A DNA stretch of 64,000 nucleotides from Streptomyces sp. B3I8 (GCF_030816915.1 NZ_JAUSYN010000002.1:6337501-6401500); one strand, 5' to 3'. Shown: positions 36,143 through 45,278, counted from the stretch's first letter. Translations and numbers: made by a program. Notes: generated by a model not told the origin, from the sequence alone.

Positions 36143-36994
36143 TCACAGGTCGCGATGGCCGGCCGACATGGCGGTGATAGCGCACTCGGCCGCGTGGCGA
36201 GCCGCGAACGGGGTGGGAAAGGTCCCACAGCCGTGTGTGATGCGCTCGGACGTCCCCGGCCGCAGCTGCCACCTCCAGGTGAACTGGACGGGGGCGACGT
36301 CGGGATGGCTCCAGATCGGCATCTCCGGGGGCGGCAGAGCCTCCGCCCGGTCGACCAGGATGTGGCGCTTCACTCCGCTGATGCAAGCCTCTGCCGACTC
36401 CTGCCCCTGTTCTGCGCCGCTCCTCCACCGCAGCGGGGTGGGTGTGGACTCGGAGGCCTCGATCAGGGCGTCGGCCAGGTCCGCCAGGCAGAGGTACAGG
36501 GCGGCACGGACCGCCTGCGTGTGGAGGCGGCCCCAGTGCTGTGGGGGTCGTTCGGCGATGTCGTCGACGAGGGAGTGGGCGCCGAGTTCGCACAGCGTCT
36601 CCTCGAGGTCCGGACCGGCGAAGCCGAGCACAGTGGCGGCGCCCTTGGCCGCATCCTCCCAGGTGAGCGCGGCGTCATGGGCGAGCTGGGCGAGATCACC
36701 GATGCCGAGGTCGTCCACCAGTTGCTCTATGTATTGTGCGGCGACCTCTGACGGGCCCGGCACTTGGACGTCGAGGACGCCGGAGCGCACGTGGGCGGCA
36801 GCGCTGATGTCGCCCGGTTGCAGTGCCCCCGGCGCTGTCGTGGCGCCCACTTCGAGGACTTGCAGGTAGAGAGCCCGTACAGGGTGCGCTCCCCGGGGAG
36901 GCGCCGGCCGGCCCGAGAGCTCGCACACCGCGTCCACGAGGTCGGCCCTGGTGACGCGGAGCGCGCGGCACGCCTGCGGCAAGCGATCAGTCAT
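36143..36994 (-). CDS. Hypothetical protein, 283 aa
   Basis: ATG 36994 has a good Shine-Dalgarno region (GGAGAACGGAAAGG) 3-15 nt upstream, which supports a real gene. The sequence is mixed helical, rich in Ala, Leu and acidic residues (EVAAQYIEQLVDDLGIGDLA, LYLCLADLADALIEAS), with a Trp-rich C-terminal part (WSHPDVAPVQFTWRWQLRPG). I recognise no domain, signal peptide or membrane segment. It lies between the GntR gene and ridA. The 198 nt between it and the GntR stop hold no gene I can support. Confidence 0.6.
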   Translation of the reverse strand: MTDRLPQACRALRVTRADLVDAVCELSGRPAPPRGAHPVRALYLQVLEVGATTAPGALQPGDISAAAHVRSGVLDVQVPGPSEVAAQYIEQLVDDLGIGDLAQLAHDAALTWEDAAKGAATVLGFAGPDLEETLCELGAHSLVDDIAERPPQHWGRLHTQAVRAALYLCLADLADALIEASESTPTPLRWRSGAEQGQESAEACISGVKRHILVDRAEALPPPEMPIWSHPDVAPVQFTWRWQLRPGTSERITHGCGTFPTPFAARHAAECAITAMSAGHRDL

Positions 36995-37070
36995 GCCTTT
37001 CCGTTCTCCGAAGACGTCCGTTGAGTGCCACCAGGCCAGCGACGGCGCTCGCGGGCACCGTATGTCATGA

Positions 37071-37125
37071 CGCGGCCGATCGGTCGCGGCAACCCGGGAC
37101 GGGCTGTCGCAACCGATCGGCCGCG
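37071..37125 (-). terminator. Terminator of ridA
   Basis: A perfect 14-bp inverted repeat CGCGGCCGATCGGT / ACCGATCGGCCGCG with a 27-nt loop, ending 17 nt from the ridA stop. Confidence 0.7.
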
Positions 37126-37141
37126 CTGCGACGGGCCCTGG

Positions 37142-37525
37142 TCAGCCGTCGATGGCGGCGAGGGCGTCGATCTCCACCAGCATGCCGGGCGGAAGCGCCA
37201 TGTAGACGGTGGTACGGGCCGGGAACGGCTCGCCCACCGCCTCGGCGTATGCCTGGTTCATCTCGGCGAGATGGGCCGGGTCGGTGAGGTAGACGCGCAG
37301 GATGAGCACGTCCTCCAGGCTCGCACCGGCCGCTTCGAGGACCGCGGTGACGTTGCGCAGGACCTGTGCGGTCTGCTCGGCGACCGTGCTGCCCACGATG
37401 TTCCCGGTCGCCGGGTCGAGGGGCAGCTGGCCGGCGACCTGGACGAGTCCGCCCTTGCGTACGCCCTGGGACAGGGGAGCGGGAAGCACGGGGGCGTCCT
37501 TGGTACTGATGATGGTCCTGCTCAT
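37142..37525 (-). CDS. RidA-family reactive-enamine/imine deaminase
   Basis: 127 aa from ATG 37525 with GAGGAAA upstream. It matches RidA (YjgF/YER057c): LVQVAGQLPLDPATGNIVG, LRNVTAVLEAAGASLEDVL and the arginine/glutamate site in FPARTTVYMALPPGMLVEID. RidA hydrolyses 2-aminoacrylate and related enamines or imines. Here it stands among catabolic genes and may clear a reactive imine intermediate; that role is inferred. Confidence 0.93.
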   Translation of the reverse strand: MSRTIISTKDAPVLPAPLSQGVRKGGLVQVAGQLPLDPATGNIVGSTVAEQTAQVLRNVTAVLEAAGASLEDVLILRVYLTDPAHLAEMNQAYAEAVGEPFPARTTVYMALPPGMLVEIDALAAIDG

Positions 37526-37858
37526 GGGAGTTTCCTCGGTCTGCTTCAGAGGGGAATGTCTGCGAGACGGCCGGATCCGTGGTGAGAAGGATCGCGAGGC
37601 GTCTCGGTGGGTGACCTCGGCGAGGGCCCGCCCGGCCACGGGGCGGGAGGGCCGGGCTGTCAAGGTCCGGTGGGGACGGGCTGTCAAGGTCCGGTGGGGA
37701 CGGGGGCGGATGGACCGATTCGGTTCATGACCAGTCCCGGGAGCGGACGCGGACGCCCGCCCCGTTCCGGCTGCGAAGCCGGCCCGCGCCTGCCGGTGAG
37801 GGCGGCTGCCGGAGCCCGGGGAGCCGTCGTGTGCCGCGGGCCCCGGGGTGGGCGGCGC
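37526..37858. other. Intergenic, ridA to esterase
   Basis: 333 nt with no gene I can support. It should contain the ridA promoter and the esterase transcript end. Its only notable structure is the exact 24-nt duplication at 37654-37701. Confidence 0.5.
37654..37701. repeat. Exact 24-nt tandem duplication
   Basis: The unit GGGCTGTCAAGGTCCGGTGG-GGAC occurs twice without a mismatch (37654-37677 and 37678-37701), suggesting recent slippage. Confidence 0.9.
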
Positions 37859-39355
37859 TCAGCTCCAGAACTGTCGCTCCGCGCTGCGCGGATCCTCCGT
37901 GAGAGTCCACTCGCTGTCGATGCGCATGGTGGCCCGACGGGTGGTCTCGTAGCGGTCCCAGCCGGGGGCGCCACTCCTGGCGAATTCGATCCAGGTGGCG
38001 TGTACCCGACGCGACAGTTCGGCGGGAGGTTCCACCGGACCGAGGATGGCCTTCGCGCCGTGCAACTGCGGCAGGGCGGTGACGTCGAAGACGAAGGGCA
38101 GCTCCATGGCGTGGGTGGCCCCCAGCTCACCGTTCAGCGCCTGGGAGCGCCAGGCGAACTCGTAGGCGTACGTGTCCGACCTCGGGTGGTGGGAGGCGTG
38201 GGCCTCGGCCATACGCCGGCTGCCCTTGCCGAAGAGCGCATCGGCCATGATGGCCGACCGGAGTTCCCCGGAGGACGCCTGCGGACGCTCCCGACGGAGG
38301 GTCTCGACGAGTCCGGCAGGGTCACGGTGCGCGCGTGCCGCGGCGGCGTCGACGTCGGCGTCGGTCGACGTGGAGTAGTTGCCCAGCGGGGCGAGGTAGA
38401 GGTTTCCCTCCTCGGAGTTGGTTCCGACGAGCAGGTCGACGCCTTCGGCGGCGCCCGCGGCCACGGCGTCGGCCGGCTGCACATCGAGGACCAGGCTGAA
38501 CGGGCTCAGGCCGATCAGCGGATCGGAGTGGGTCTCGGTCCTCAGGTCGATACCCGCCAGCTTGGGCATGATCTCGACGAACCGATCGTCAGGGATGGCG
38601 GCGAAGGCGTCCGCACGGGGCTCGACGCCGAGGGCCTCCGCCGCCGCCCGGGTCACGCGGGCGGCCTGCTCGGGGCTGAAGGCGCCCAGCCCGCTGCCGC
38701 TCTGGACGATGGCGTGCTGGAAGAGACCTTCGGCCTCACGATGCGCCAGGACACCGCCGACGATGGTGGCTCCCGCGGACTGACCGAGCAGGGTGACGTT
38801 GCCCGGGTCGCCACCGAAGGCCGCGATGTTGGAACGCACCCACCGCAGGGCGGCGACGACGTCGAGCAGGCCCCGGTTGGCGGGGGCGCCGGGGAGGTCG
38901 AGGAAGCCGGAGATGCCCAGTCGGTAGTTGAGGGTCACGAAGACGACGCCGTCGCGAGCGAACGCGCTGCCGTCGTAGAGCGCGGACCGGGTCGAGCCGG
39001 CCACGAACCCGCCGCCGTGCACGAAGACCATCACGGGAAGGTCGCCGGACGCTCCCTCGGGCGCCCATACGTTGACGGTGAGGTAGTCCTCACCGGGGAT
39101 CCAGCCGGGGCCGAAGTACGGGGACATGTCCAGGTCGCCGAACGCGTCCCGCTTGGCCTGCGGTGCCGTGGGCCCGGCCTCGGTGGCGTCGCGCACCCCG
39201 TCCCACGGAGCGTGGGGCCGCGGGGGTGCGAAGCGGCCAGCGCCTACGGGCGGTGCGGCGTAGGGGATGTTGAGGAAGACAGCGGTGCCGTCCTGGCGCA
39301 GACCGCGGACGGCACCCTGCGCGGTCTTTATGATGGGGTTTGTGTGGTTGTTCAC
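37859..39355 (-). CDS. Type B carboxylesterase
   Basis: 498 aa from GTG 39355 with AGAGAGG upstream. The alpha/beta-hydrolase oxyanion motif is VFVHGGGFVAGS, the nucleophile Ser lies in LLGQSAGATI (G-x-S-x-G), an acidic residue in GTNSEEGN and the His in ATHAMELPFVFD. It hydrolyses carboxylic esters; I see no signal peptide, so it is cytosolic. It lies 22 nt after the metallo-beta-lactamase-fold gene at 39,378 and is probably co-transcribed with it. Confidence 0.92.
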   Translation of the reverse strand: MNNHTNPIIKTAQGAVRGLRQDGTAVFLNIPYAAPPVGAGRFAPPRPHAPWDGVRDATEAGPTAPQAKRDAFGDLDMSPYFGPGWIPGEDYLTVNVWAPEGASGDLPVMVFVHGGGFVAGSTRSALYDGSAFARDGVVFVTLNYRLGISGFLDLPGAPANRGLLDVVAALRWVRSNIAAFGGDPGNVTLLGQSAGATIVGGVLAHREAEGLFQHAIVQSGSGLGAFSPEQAARVTRAAAEALGVEPRADAFAAIPDDRFVEIMPKLAGIDLRTETHSDPLIGLSPFSLVLDVQPADAVAAGAAEGVDLLVGTNSEEGNLYLAPLGNYSTSTDADVDAAAARAHRDPAGLVETLRRERPQASSGELRSAIMADALFGKGSRRMAEAHASHHPRSDTYAYEFAWRSQALNGELGATHAMELPFVFDVTALPQLHGAKAILGPVEPPAELSRRVHATWIEFARSGAPGWDRYETTRRATMRIDSEWTLTEDPRSAERQFWS

Positions 39356-39377
39356 CGGTTGGGCCTCTCTCGGCTGA

Positions 39378-40289
39378 TCAGCTCTGGGCGTACGGGGAGA
39401 ACGCGGCCCAGGACTTGATGGCGAACTTGTCTCCGTCGCGCTGCACCTCGGCGGCGCCGGAGCCGCCCAGGTGCGCGGGGACGACGAGGGCGTTGTTGTC
39501 GGCCGCCCAGCTCAGGACCTTGCGCCGGGTGGCGCGGGCCGCGGCGGGGTCCTCGCAGAAGCAGCTGTTGGAGTCGGGCTCGTGGATCTGGACCGGGTTG
39601 TGCATCATGTCGCCGACGAAGACCGCCCGGTCCGATCCGGAGTCCAGCATCAGGATCGAGGAGCCCGGGGTGTGGCCGGGGGCGAGGTCGAGGCGCAGGT
39701 TGGCGTCGATCCGGTGGCTGTCCTCCCAGAGCTGGGCCAGACCGGCCTGGTGCACGGGGGCGACGCTGTCCTCGAAGACGTTCTGGTTGCCGCGGCCCGG
39801 CAGGGGCTTGTGCTCATTGGCCGGGTTCCAGAAGTCGAAGTCCGCCTTGGGCATGAGGTAGGTGGCGTTCGGGAACGTGGGCACCCAGGTCCGGCCGTCG
39901 AGGTAGGTGTTCCAGCCCACGTGGTCGATGTGCAGATGCGTGTTGATCACGATGTCGACGTCCTCGGGACGGACACCGGCGCGGGCGAGGTTGTCCAGGA
40001 AGTTCGTGTTCAGGTGGCTCCACACCGGCGCGTAGGGGCGTTCCTTGTGGTTGCCGACACCGGTGTCGACCAGAATGGTCTTGCCCTCGCTGCGCAGCAC
40101 CCACGTCTGGATCGCGGAGTTGACGATCCGGGTCTCGGCGTCCAGGAAGTCCGGCGCCAGCCAGGAACGGTGGGTCTCCCACGCCTCCGCCGGGCTCTCC
40201 GGGAAGAACACCTCGGGGGTCATGTCGACGGGGCCGAAGTATTCCCAGACACGGGTAATCGTGACATCGCCGAGGGTGATGGTATCCAT
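39378..40289 (-). CDS. Metallo-beta-lactamase-fold hydrolase, cytosolic
   Basis: 303 aa from ATG 40289 with GGAGA upstream. The zinc motif THLHIDH occupies residues 117-123, with LAPGHTPGSS near 205 and VFVGDMMHNP near 227. The family includes lactonases and other ester or amide hydrolases. It is closely related over its whole length to the Tat-exported protein encoded at 43,720, but lacks its signal. It forms an operon with the esterase. One copy of the cluster's palindromic motif lies 317 nt upstream. The substrate is unknown. Confidence 0.92.
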   Translation of the reverse strand: MDTITLGDVTITRVWEYFGPVDMTPEVFFPESPAEAWETHRSWLAPDFLDAETRIVNSAIQTWVLRSEGKTILVDTGVGNHKERPYAPVWSHLNTNFLDNLARAGVRPEDVDIVINTHLHIDHVGWNTYLDGRTWVPTFPNATYLMPKADFDFWNPANEHKPLPGRGNQNVFEDSVAPVHQAGLAQLWEDSHRIDANLRLDLAPGHTPGSSILMLDSGSDRAVFVGDMMHNPVQIHEPDSNSCFCEDPAAARATRRKVLSWAADNNALVVPAHLGGSGAAEVQRDGDKFAIKSWAAFSPYAQS

Positions 40290-40784
40290 GATTGATCTCC
40301 AGTTCGATCGGATCCGCATCGCTCGGGACCGTGGTGCGGCACGGATGCGGATGAGCGGCTGTTCACTACGGGAACGCGGATGCCTCGCAGCTGCGGGGCG
40401 GTGCGCCTTCGACGTGCCGGCGCGCAACCGGAGGATGGGCTTGACATCCGCTTCCGGCCGACGACCACCCGGGTGGGAGACGGCCGGGGCTGCGGAGCCT
40501 TCATGCCGGTCCCCGCCGGGTGGCGACAGGGCCGCCTCCCGGCGAGTACGACCGCTCCGTGAGCGACCCCGCACCACGATGCTGCGGCACCGGGCACGTG
40601 CCGCGGTATACGTCACGTGACTGCACCTGGCCACGACGGACCGCCGACCGCTGGACGGAGTCGCACCTCAACGACGACCCGTGCCCACCGGCCCACGCCC
40701 CGGCCTGTGCCGTCCGGGAAAGAAGTGGCGGCCGAGAAGGATTCGAGGCTGCTCGATTTGGCGGGCGACACGGTCGGTCGCCGT
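40290..40784. other. Intergenic, upstream of cytosolic hydrolase
   Basis: 495 nt between the FUSC stop and the hydrolase start, with no supportable gene. It contains one palindromic motif copy (40606-40624), about 160 nt from the FUSC stop, so the hydrolase-esterase operon probably has its own promoter here. Confidence 0.5.
40606..40624 (-). promoter_or_regulatory. Palindromic motif, copy 1
   Basis: GTATACGTCACGTGACTGC on the plus strand, with core palindrome GTCACGTGAC. It lies upstream of the cytosolic hydrolase gene, oriented as in all other copies. Confidence 0.7.
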
Positions 40785-43031
40785 CTACGCGCGGGGGGCA
40801 CAGGGGACGGCCGTAGTCGCGGACGTGCACGTCCCGCGAAGTGGTGCGGCCGGTCGTGGCCCGGTGCCGTGCGGACGACGGCCCGGGGCGTGGCCGGGTT
40901 CCGGGGCGAGCGGGTCCAGGGCTCGCGCGAGCACGATCAAGGTCGCGTCGAGGTGATCGATGTGCAGCAGCAGGCGCTGCTCCGGGCGACGCATACGCCG
41001 CTCGTCCGAGAGCAGGGACAGCGCCCTGGTGACCCTGGGGCGCGCTGTGTGCGAGGCGACTCCCGGTCGACGGCGCGTGATGCGGATCAGCTGTGTCACG
41101 GTCTCCTGCGCGCGGTCGGCCGCGGCGGTGAGCCGGGTGGCGCACTGCGCGTCCTGGCCCGCCGGGAAACGCCCGGCCGTGGCGGCCAGGCTCCGTGCGT
41201 GGTAAGCAGCAGCCTCCAGCAGTTCCACCAGGTGGCGGGCGCGATCACGTCGACCACGCTGCGGGTTGAGCGGGTGGGTGAGCGGCAGAGACGCTTTGCC
41301 GAAGGACTCCAGTGCTTGGTCGAGGTCATGGGCCGCGCGCACCCAGCTCGTCGATGTTCCCGCGCCCGGGCTTCCTGTGGTGGCCCGAAGGAGGCGGTGG
41401 AGGACCAGCAGGAAGTTGGCCAATTCCTCGTCACTGGCCCGGCGGACCGTGGTGGGCAGAATCAGGACGGCGGCGAGGATCCCGCAGGCCACTCCCAGTG
41501 CGGTCTCCTCGACGCGCAGGAGCAGCACGTGCGTCGAGAAGGTGCCCAGGAGCGCGAGCAGCAGGCTGAGCATGCAGGTGATGAAGAACGTCACCGCCCA
41601 GTAGGCGACGGACGGCATGGAGAACATCCCGAACATGCAGACCAGCAGCAGGACCAGGAGAAGCGGGCCGTCTCCGCCGACCAGGGCGGCGAGACCGTAG
41701 CCGGCCACCACGCCGATGACGGTGCCCGTCAGCCGCCGGAGACTTTGCAACAGGACTTCGCCGATGCTCTCGTTCTTGATGAATACGACCCAGGACGCCG
41801 CGACGGCCCAGTACCACAGCTGCGGGGACAGGAGATGACCGCCCACGATGGCGAGTGCCGAGGCAGTGGTCACCTGGAAGGCCTGTTGGGTGACCGCGCG
41901 CTTCAGGCTTGCGGTGTCCCTTTCCCCGCGCCGCTCCACTGCGAGGGCTTGCCCCTGCAGTGTGGCGGGCTCGCGCGCAGGTGTCCCGCGTTCTCGCCGG
42001 AGGCCGACGCGCGGGCCGAGAGCCCGCAGGGCTGCGGTGAGTTCGTCGACTGCTTGGAAGCAGTCCCGCACGTGTGCGGATCCGGCCGGCCGGCGCGCCG
42101 GACCGTCCTCACGCTGCTCCCCGTACTGCTCGGAGGGACGGGCCGTTCCAACGGTCAACTGGTGTCGGAGAACCTGGATCCGTCCCGCGAGCTGCTGTCG
42201 TGCTGTCCGTTCCGCCAGGCCGTCGAGGCTCGGTTGCGTTCGGGCCGCGCGGACTGTGAGCACGGCTAGCCGCTGCGCAGCCACCTCGACATGAGAGATG
42301 TGCTGCAGCAGCAGGTCGTCGGTGGCCCGGTCGACCGCGCGTTCATCGAGGAAGTCCTCGATCAGAAGCACGGATGCGTGCAGCCTGTCCAGGTGGCGCT
42401 CCAACGATCGCCTCCGGGTGTGGACGTCCTGACCAGTGGCGATCATGGAGGCTGTGTCCCGTAGGACATCGTGCAGACGCCCGTCGAAGGCACGCCGCAG
42501 CCGCGTCAGGACGCCGGACACCGTCCTGGGGCCCGCGCAGTACCACACGGTCGCGACGGCCCCGAATGCGATGAGTACCGCTGCCCCGAGCTGCGGAAGC
42601 TGGACCACTCGGGCCTGGGTGAACTGCGACAGGAAGAAGGCCATGAAGCCGAAGATCCCCAGCCCCAGCCCTCTCGCGCCGAATCGGCGGGCCTGGACGG
42701 CCAGATGGATCAGCAGCAGGAACAGCATCTTCGCTGCCGTCGGGTACGGAGCCAGCACGGCTCCGGCGGTCAGGGCCGCGAGGAAGAGTGGAGCCCCGAG
42801 CCCGAGCGTGATGAGCTGGTTGCGCGGGTGCAGGTCACTGATCGCCAGTGACGTCACCATCGCGGTGAAACCGCCGGCCAGCAGTGCCATGTCGGACCCT
42901 TGCAGCGCTGTCAGCACGGCGAGGGTCGCGGCGGCGCCGAGCACGGCGCGCATCGCGGAGGTGAGACGCATCAGCCCCGGGCCAATGCCGGCCAAGCGGT
43001 CCCACAGCAATGCTTTTGTCCTTGCCACCAT
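40785..43031 (-). CDS. FUSC-family membrane protein (aromatic-acid-exporter-like)
   Basis: 748 aa from ATG 43031, preceded by GGAG at 6 nt; an ATG five codons upstream has a poor site. Two membrane blocks of about five to six helices each (residues about 20-150 and 375-530) flank a soluble region, the FUSC/YccS/AaeB layout. Key stretches: AVLGAAATLAVLTALQGSDM and SIGEVLLQSLRRLTGTVIGV. Family members are thought to export aromatic carboxylates or other toxic acids. It sits between two related hydrolase genes, which suggests export of a hydrolysis product or of a toxic ligand. Confidence 0.88.
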   Translation of the reverse strand: MVARTKALLWDRLAGIGPGLMRLTSAMRAVLGAAATLAVLTALQGSDMALLAGGFTAMVTSLAISDLHPRNQLITLGLGAPLFLAALTAGAVLAPYPTAAKMLFLLLIHLAVQARRFGARGLGLGIFGFMAFFLSQFTQARVVQLPQLGAAVLIAFGAVATVWYCAGPRTVSGVLTRLRRAFDGRLHDVLRDTASMIATGQDVHTRRRSLERHLDRLHASVLLIEDFLDERAVDRATDDLLLQHISHVEVAAQRLAVLTVRAARTQPSLDGLAERTARQQLAGRIQVLRHQLTVGTARPSEQYGEQREDGPARRPAGSAHVRDCFQAVDELTAALRALGPRVGLRRERGTPAREPATLQGQALAVERRGERDTASLKRAVTQQAFQVTTASALAIVGGHLLSPQLWYWAVAASWVVFIKNESIGEVLLQSLRRLTGTVIGVVAGYGLAALVGGDGPLLLVLLLVCMFGMFSMPSVAYWAVTFFITCMLSLLLALLGTFSTHVLLLRVEETALGVACGILAAVLILPTTVRRASDEELANFLLVLHRLLRATTGSPGAGTSTSWVRAAHDLDQALESFGKASLPLTHPLNPQRGRRDRARHLVELLEAAAYHARSLAATAGRFPAGQDAQCATRLTAAADRAQETVTQLIRITRRRPGVASHTARPRVTRALSLLSDERRMRRPEQRLLLHIDHLDATLIVLARALDPLAPEPGHAPGRRPHGTGPRPAAPLRGTCTSATTAVPCAPRA

Positions 43032-43719
43032 GGGGTTCTCCGTCATCCTTCCGCCTGTGGACGGTCGTGCCCGCGGCTGACGGCGCGGAGCCACCGCGTG
43101 GCGGTCGTCCGCGCGGGACCCTGCGTCACCGCGATACGCCAGACGGCGAGGGGAGGGGGCTGAGGGTCCCGCCGGCCGGCTCATTACCGCGTCATCAGTC
43201 TCGACGAGCGGGGGTTCCGTCCGGTATGCGTCAGGTGACTGCTTTCGGAGGGTCGTGACTGAACGGGCACGGGAGCCCGCCACCGGGACGGGAGACGGGC
43301 TGCACTCTCCGATGCGCCGAGCCGCGTCCCGCGTGCTCCGGTTTTGGCGGCGGCGGCGGCGGTGCTGTGCAGCGCAGCGGGATGCCCGCGTATCCGGGGA
43401 GACCTCGCAGGTGACAGCCAGGTTCTGCGGCGCGACATGGATTGCGCACCCGCGCAGGTCCTTGCCGTCGGTGCCCGCTGCGGCTGACTGCCGGTGCTGG
43501 ACAGCGACACGGCCCGGACCTCCCACTGCCCGGACCGCCCCACGGCCACGACGGGCTGAGCAGCGCCCGGGTGCCCGGGTGCCCGGTGGTCGCAGGGCGC
43601 CGGACCGGTGTCGGGTGCCGGCGCCCCGCTCGTCGCCCAGCGGTCGCGGGCCTCAGGCGCTCATCGCCGGAGTGGTGGTGGGTGGGGGCTCGCGATGCCC
43701 GGCGGTCCTTCCGGCCGGT
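43032..43719. other. Intergenic, upstream of FUSC gene
   Basis: About 690 nt without a supportable gene. It contains a palindromic motif copy at 43224-43242 and a lone half-site-like CGTGACTGA near 43252. Short frames on the minus strand look like high-GC noise. Confidence 0.5.
43224..43242 (-). promoter_or_regulatory. Palindromic motif, copy 2
   Basis: GTATGCGTCAGGTGACTGC, one mismatch in the core. It lies 193 nt upstream of the FUSC start. Confidence 0.65.
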
Positions 43720-44760
43720 TCAGCTGCGGCTGAAGCCCGCCCACTCCTTGATCTTGAAGTAGCTGCCGTTGCGCTCCACCTCGGCGGCGCCGTGGCCGGG
43801 AAGGTGGGCGGGCAGGACGAGGGCCTTGTTGTCGGCGGCCCACTCCAGTTCGCGGCGCCGGGTCGCGAGCGCGTTCTTCTCGTCCTCCTCGAAGCAGCTG
43901 TTGAATTCGGGGTGCTCGAGCTGGAGCGGGGTGTGCAGCAGGTCGCCGGTGAACAGCGCCTTTTCCTTGCCCGATTCCAGCCGGAGGACGGACGAGCCGG
44001 GAGTGTGCCCGGGGGCGAGGTGCAGCTTCAGGCTGCCGTCCAGGGTGTGCGAGTCCTCCCACAGCTTCACCAGGCCGGCGTTGTGGACCGGGAGTACGCT
44101 ATCCTCCCAGACGTTCTGGTTGCCCTGCCAGTATTTCGGCCGCGCCGGGCCCTGGGGGTTCCAGAAGTCGAATTCGACCTTGGGGATCACGTACGTGGCG
44201 TTGGGGAAGGTCGGCACCCAGTCGCGGTCCCTGCGTTGGGTGTTCCAGCCGACGTGGTCGTTGTGGAGGTGGGTGTTCACGACGACGTCGACGTCCTCGG
44301 GACGGACCCCGGCGCGGGCGAGGCGGCGCAGGAAGTCGGTGTCCATGTACTGCCACTGCTTGGCGTAGGGACGGAATTTGTCGTTTCCGGCGCCCGTGTC
44401 GATCAGGATCGTCTTGCCCTCACTACGCAGGACCCAGGTCTGCAGGGCGGAGCTGACCATGTCGGTGCCGGAGCTCCAGAAGTCCGGGCTCAGCCAGTTC
44501 TCGTTCTCCTGCCACAGCTCCGGCGCGCTGTCCGGGAAGAACTGGCGCGACGTCAGGCCCACCGGACCGCTGAACTCGACGACACGGGTGATGGTGACCT
44601 TGCCCAGTTCGATCGTCTGGACCCGCGTGCGGCGTTCGGCGGCGGACGCGGGGAGCCGGCTGCCGAACAGGCCGGCGGCACCGACGGCCGCGCCGATGCC
44701 CGCGGTCATTCCGACGAAGCCGCGCCGGCTCAGGGAACGTGAACGAATTTCGCTGTCCAT
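43720..44760 (-). CDS. Metallo-beta-lactamase-fold hydrolase with Tat signal
   Basis: 346 aa from ATG 44760, GGAG 8 nt upstream. The N-terminus is a twin-arginine signal (SRRGFVG, Arg12-Arg13), a hydrophobic stretch to about 35 and a likely cleavage after ASA (38-40), so the enzyme is exported folded. The zinc motif THLHNDH covers 163-169, with LAPGHTPGSS near 250. The mature part parallels the cytosolic protein at 39,378, segment for segment. Upstream are two motif copies 33 bp apart. A secreted hydrolase working outside with a cytosolic relative inside is inferred; the substrate is unknown. Confidence 0.92.
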   Translation of the reverse strand: MDSEIRSRSLSRRGFVGMTAGIGAAVGAAGLFGSRLPASAAERRTRVQTIELGKVTITRVVEFSGPVGLTSRQFFPDSAPELWQENENWLSPDFWSSGTDMVSSALQTWVLRSEGKTILIDTGAGNDKFRPYAKQWQYMDTDFLRRLARAGVRPEDVDVVVNTHLHNDHVGWNTQRRDRDWVPTFPNATYVIPKVEFDFWNPQGPARPKYWQGNQNVWEDSVLPVHNAGLVKLWEDSHTLDGSLKLHLAPGHTPGSSVLRLESGKEKALFTGDLLHTPLQLEHPEFNSCFEEDEKNALATRRRELEWAADNKALVLPAHLPGHGAAEVERNGSYFKIKEWAGFSRS

Positions 44761-44893
44761 TTATTGCACTCCGATGAAATCCACACATGACGTCCTGTTG
44801 CGCCGGCCGTTGGAGGCGGCCAGGACTGTGACAAAGCCGCTTTCATGTCATCACGGCCTGTTCAACCATGGTGCTTCCAGGAGCAGTCAACGG

Positions 44894-44912
44894 GTATCAG
44901 TCACGTGACTGA
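44894..44912 (-). promoter_or_regulatory. Palindromic motif, copy 3
   Basis: GTATCAGTCACGTGACTGA; here the palindrome extends to 14 bp (CAGTCACGTGACTG). It lies 134 nt upstream of the Tat-exported hydrolase start. Confidence 0.75.
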
Positions 44913-44926
44913 GATGGGAATCGCCT

Positions 44927-44945
44927 GTATCCGTCACGTGACTGA
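44927..44945 (-). promoter_or_regulatory. Palindromic motif, copy 4
   Basis: GTATCCGTCACGTGACTGA, the same orientation as copy 3 and 33 bp from it. Confidence 0.75.
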
Positions 44946-45002
44946 TGCGGGGATGCGGGAAACGCCGCCGAATTGCAAGTGAAACAGCATGCACGCCAGC
45001 GC

Positions 45003-45278
45003 TCAGGCATCAAGGTGGTGAGCGGTGCATGGACTTGGGACGGACAGCCGCCGGGTGCCCAAAGGATCGCGCAGCACCCGGCGTATCTCGACACACCCGT
45101 CCTCGAGCCGCAGATCGGCGCGGGCCGCGCGTTCGCGCGGGTGGTCGGCTCTCTCAAGAGCTGTTTTGCGGGCGTGCTCCGCGTCGGCCGTGTCATCGAC
45201 CACATAGAAGTGGCGTACCAGCCGACCGCAAGGCGTGCGGAACCCGAGTCCTACCAGCCACGAGCCATCGGTGACCAT
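45003..45278 (-). CDS. Small hypothetical protein, 91 aa
   Basis: ATG 45278 has GGAAAGG about 8 nt upstream. The sequence (MVTDGSWLVGLGFRTPCGRL, then HFYVVDDTADAEHARKTALE) looks like a compact alpha/beta protein but matches no family I know. A palindromic motif copy lies 152 nt upstream of its start, as for the other genes of this group, which modestly supports it being real. Confidence 0.45.
   Translation of the reverse strand: MVTDGSWLVGLGFRTPCGRLVRHFYVVDDTADAEHARKTALERADHPRERAARADLRLEDGCVEIRRVLRDPLGTRRLSVPSPCTAHHLDA

Larger units (their letters stand above)
44761..45002. promoter_or_regulatory. Upstream region of Tat hydrolase with paired motifs
   Basis: This 242-nt region holds two palindromic motif copies, 44894-44912 and 44927-44945, 33 bp apart (three helical turns, same face). 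Together with the lone copies elsewhere this suggests cooperative binding of a regulator. No coding frame is apparent. Confidence 0.6.

Noticed and set aside
37060..37071. GTATGTCATGAC as a sixth copy of the sub-cluster B motif
   Set aside because: It lacks the NC spacer and the CACGTG centre; only GTAT and a shorter palindrome are shared, so chance is likely.
43184..43549. 121-residue frame on the minus strand upstream of FUSC
   Set aside because: Ser/Arg/Pro-rich composition, no start site or domain, and it overlaps the palindromic motif; treated as noise.
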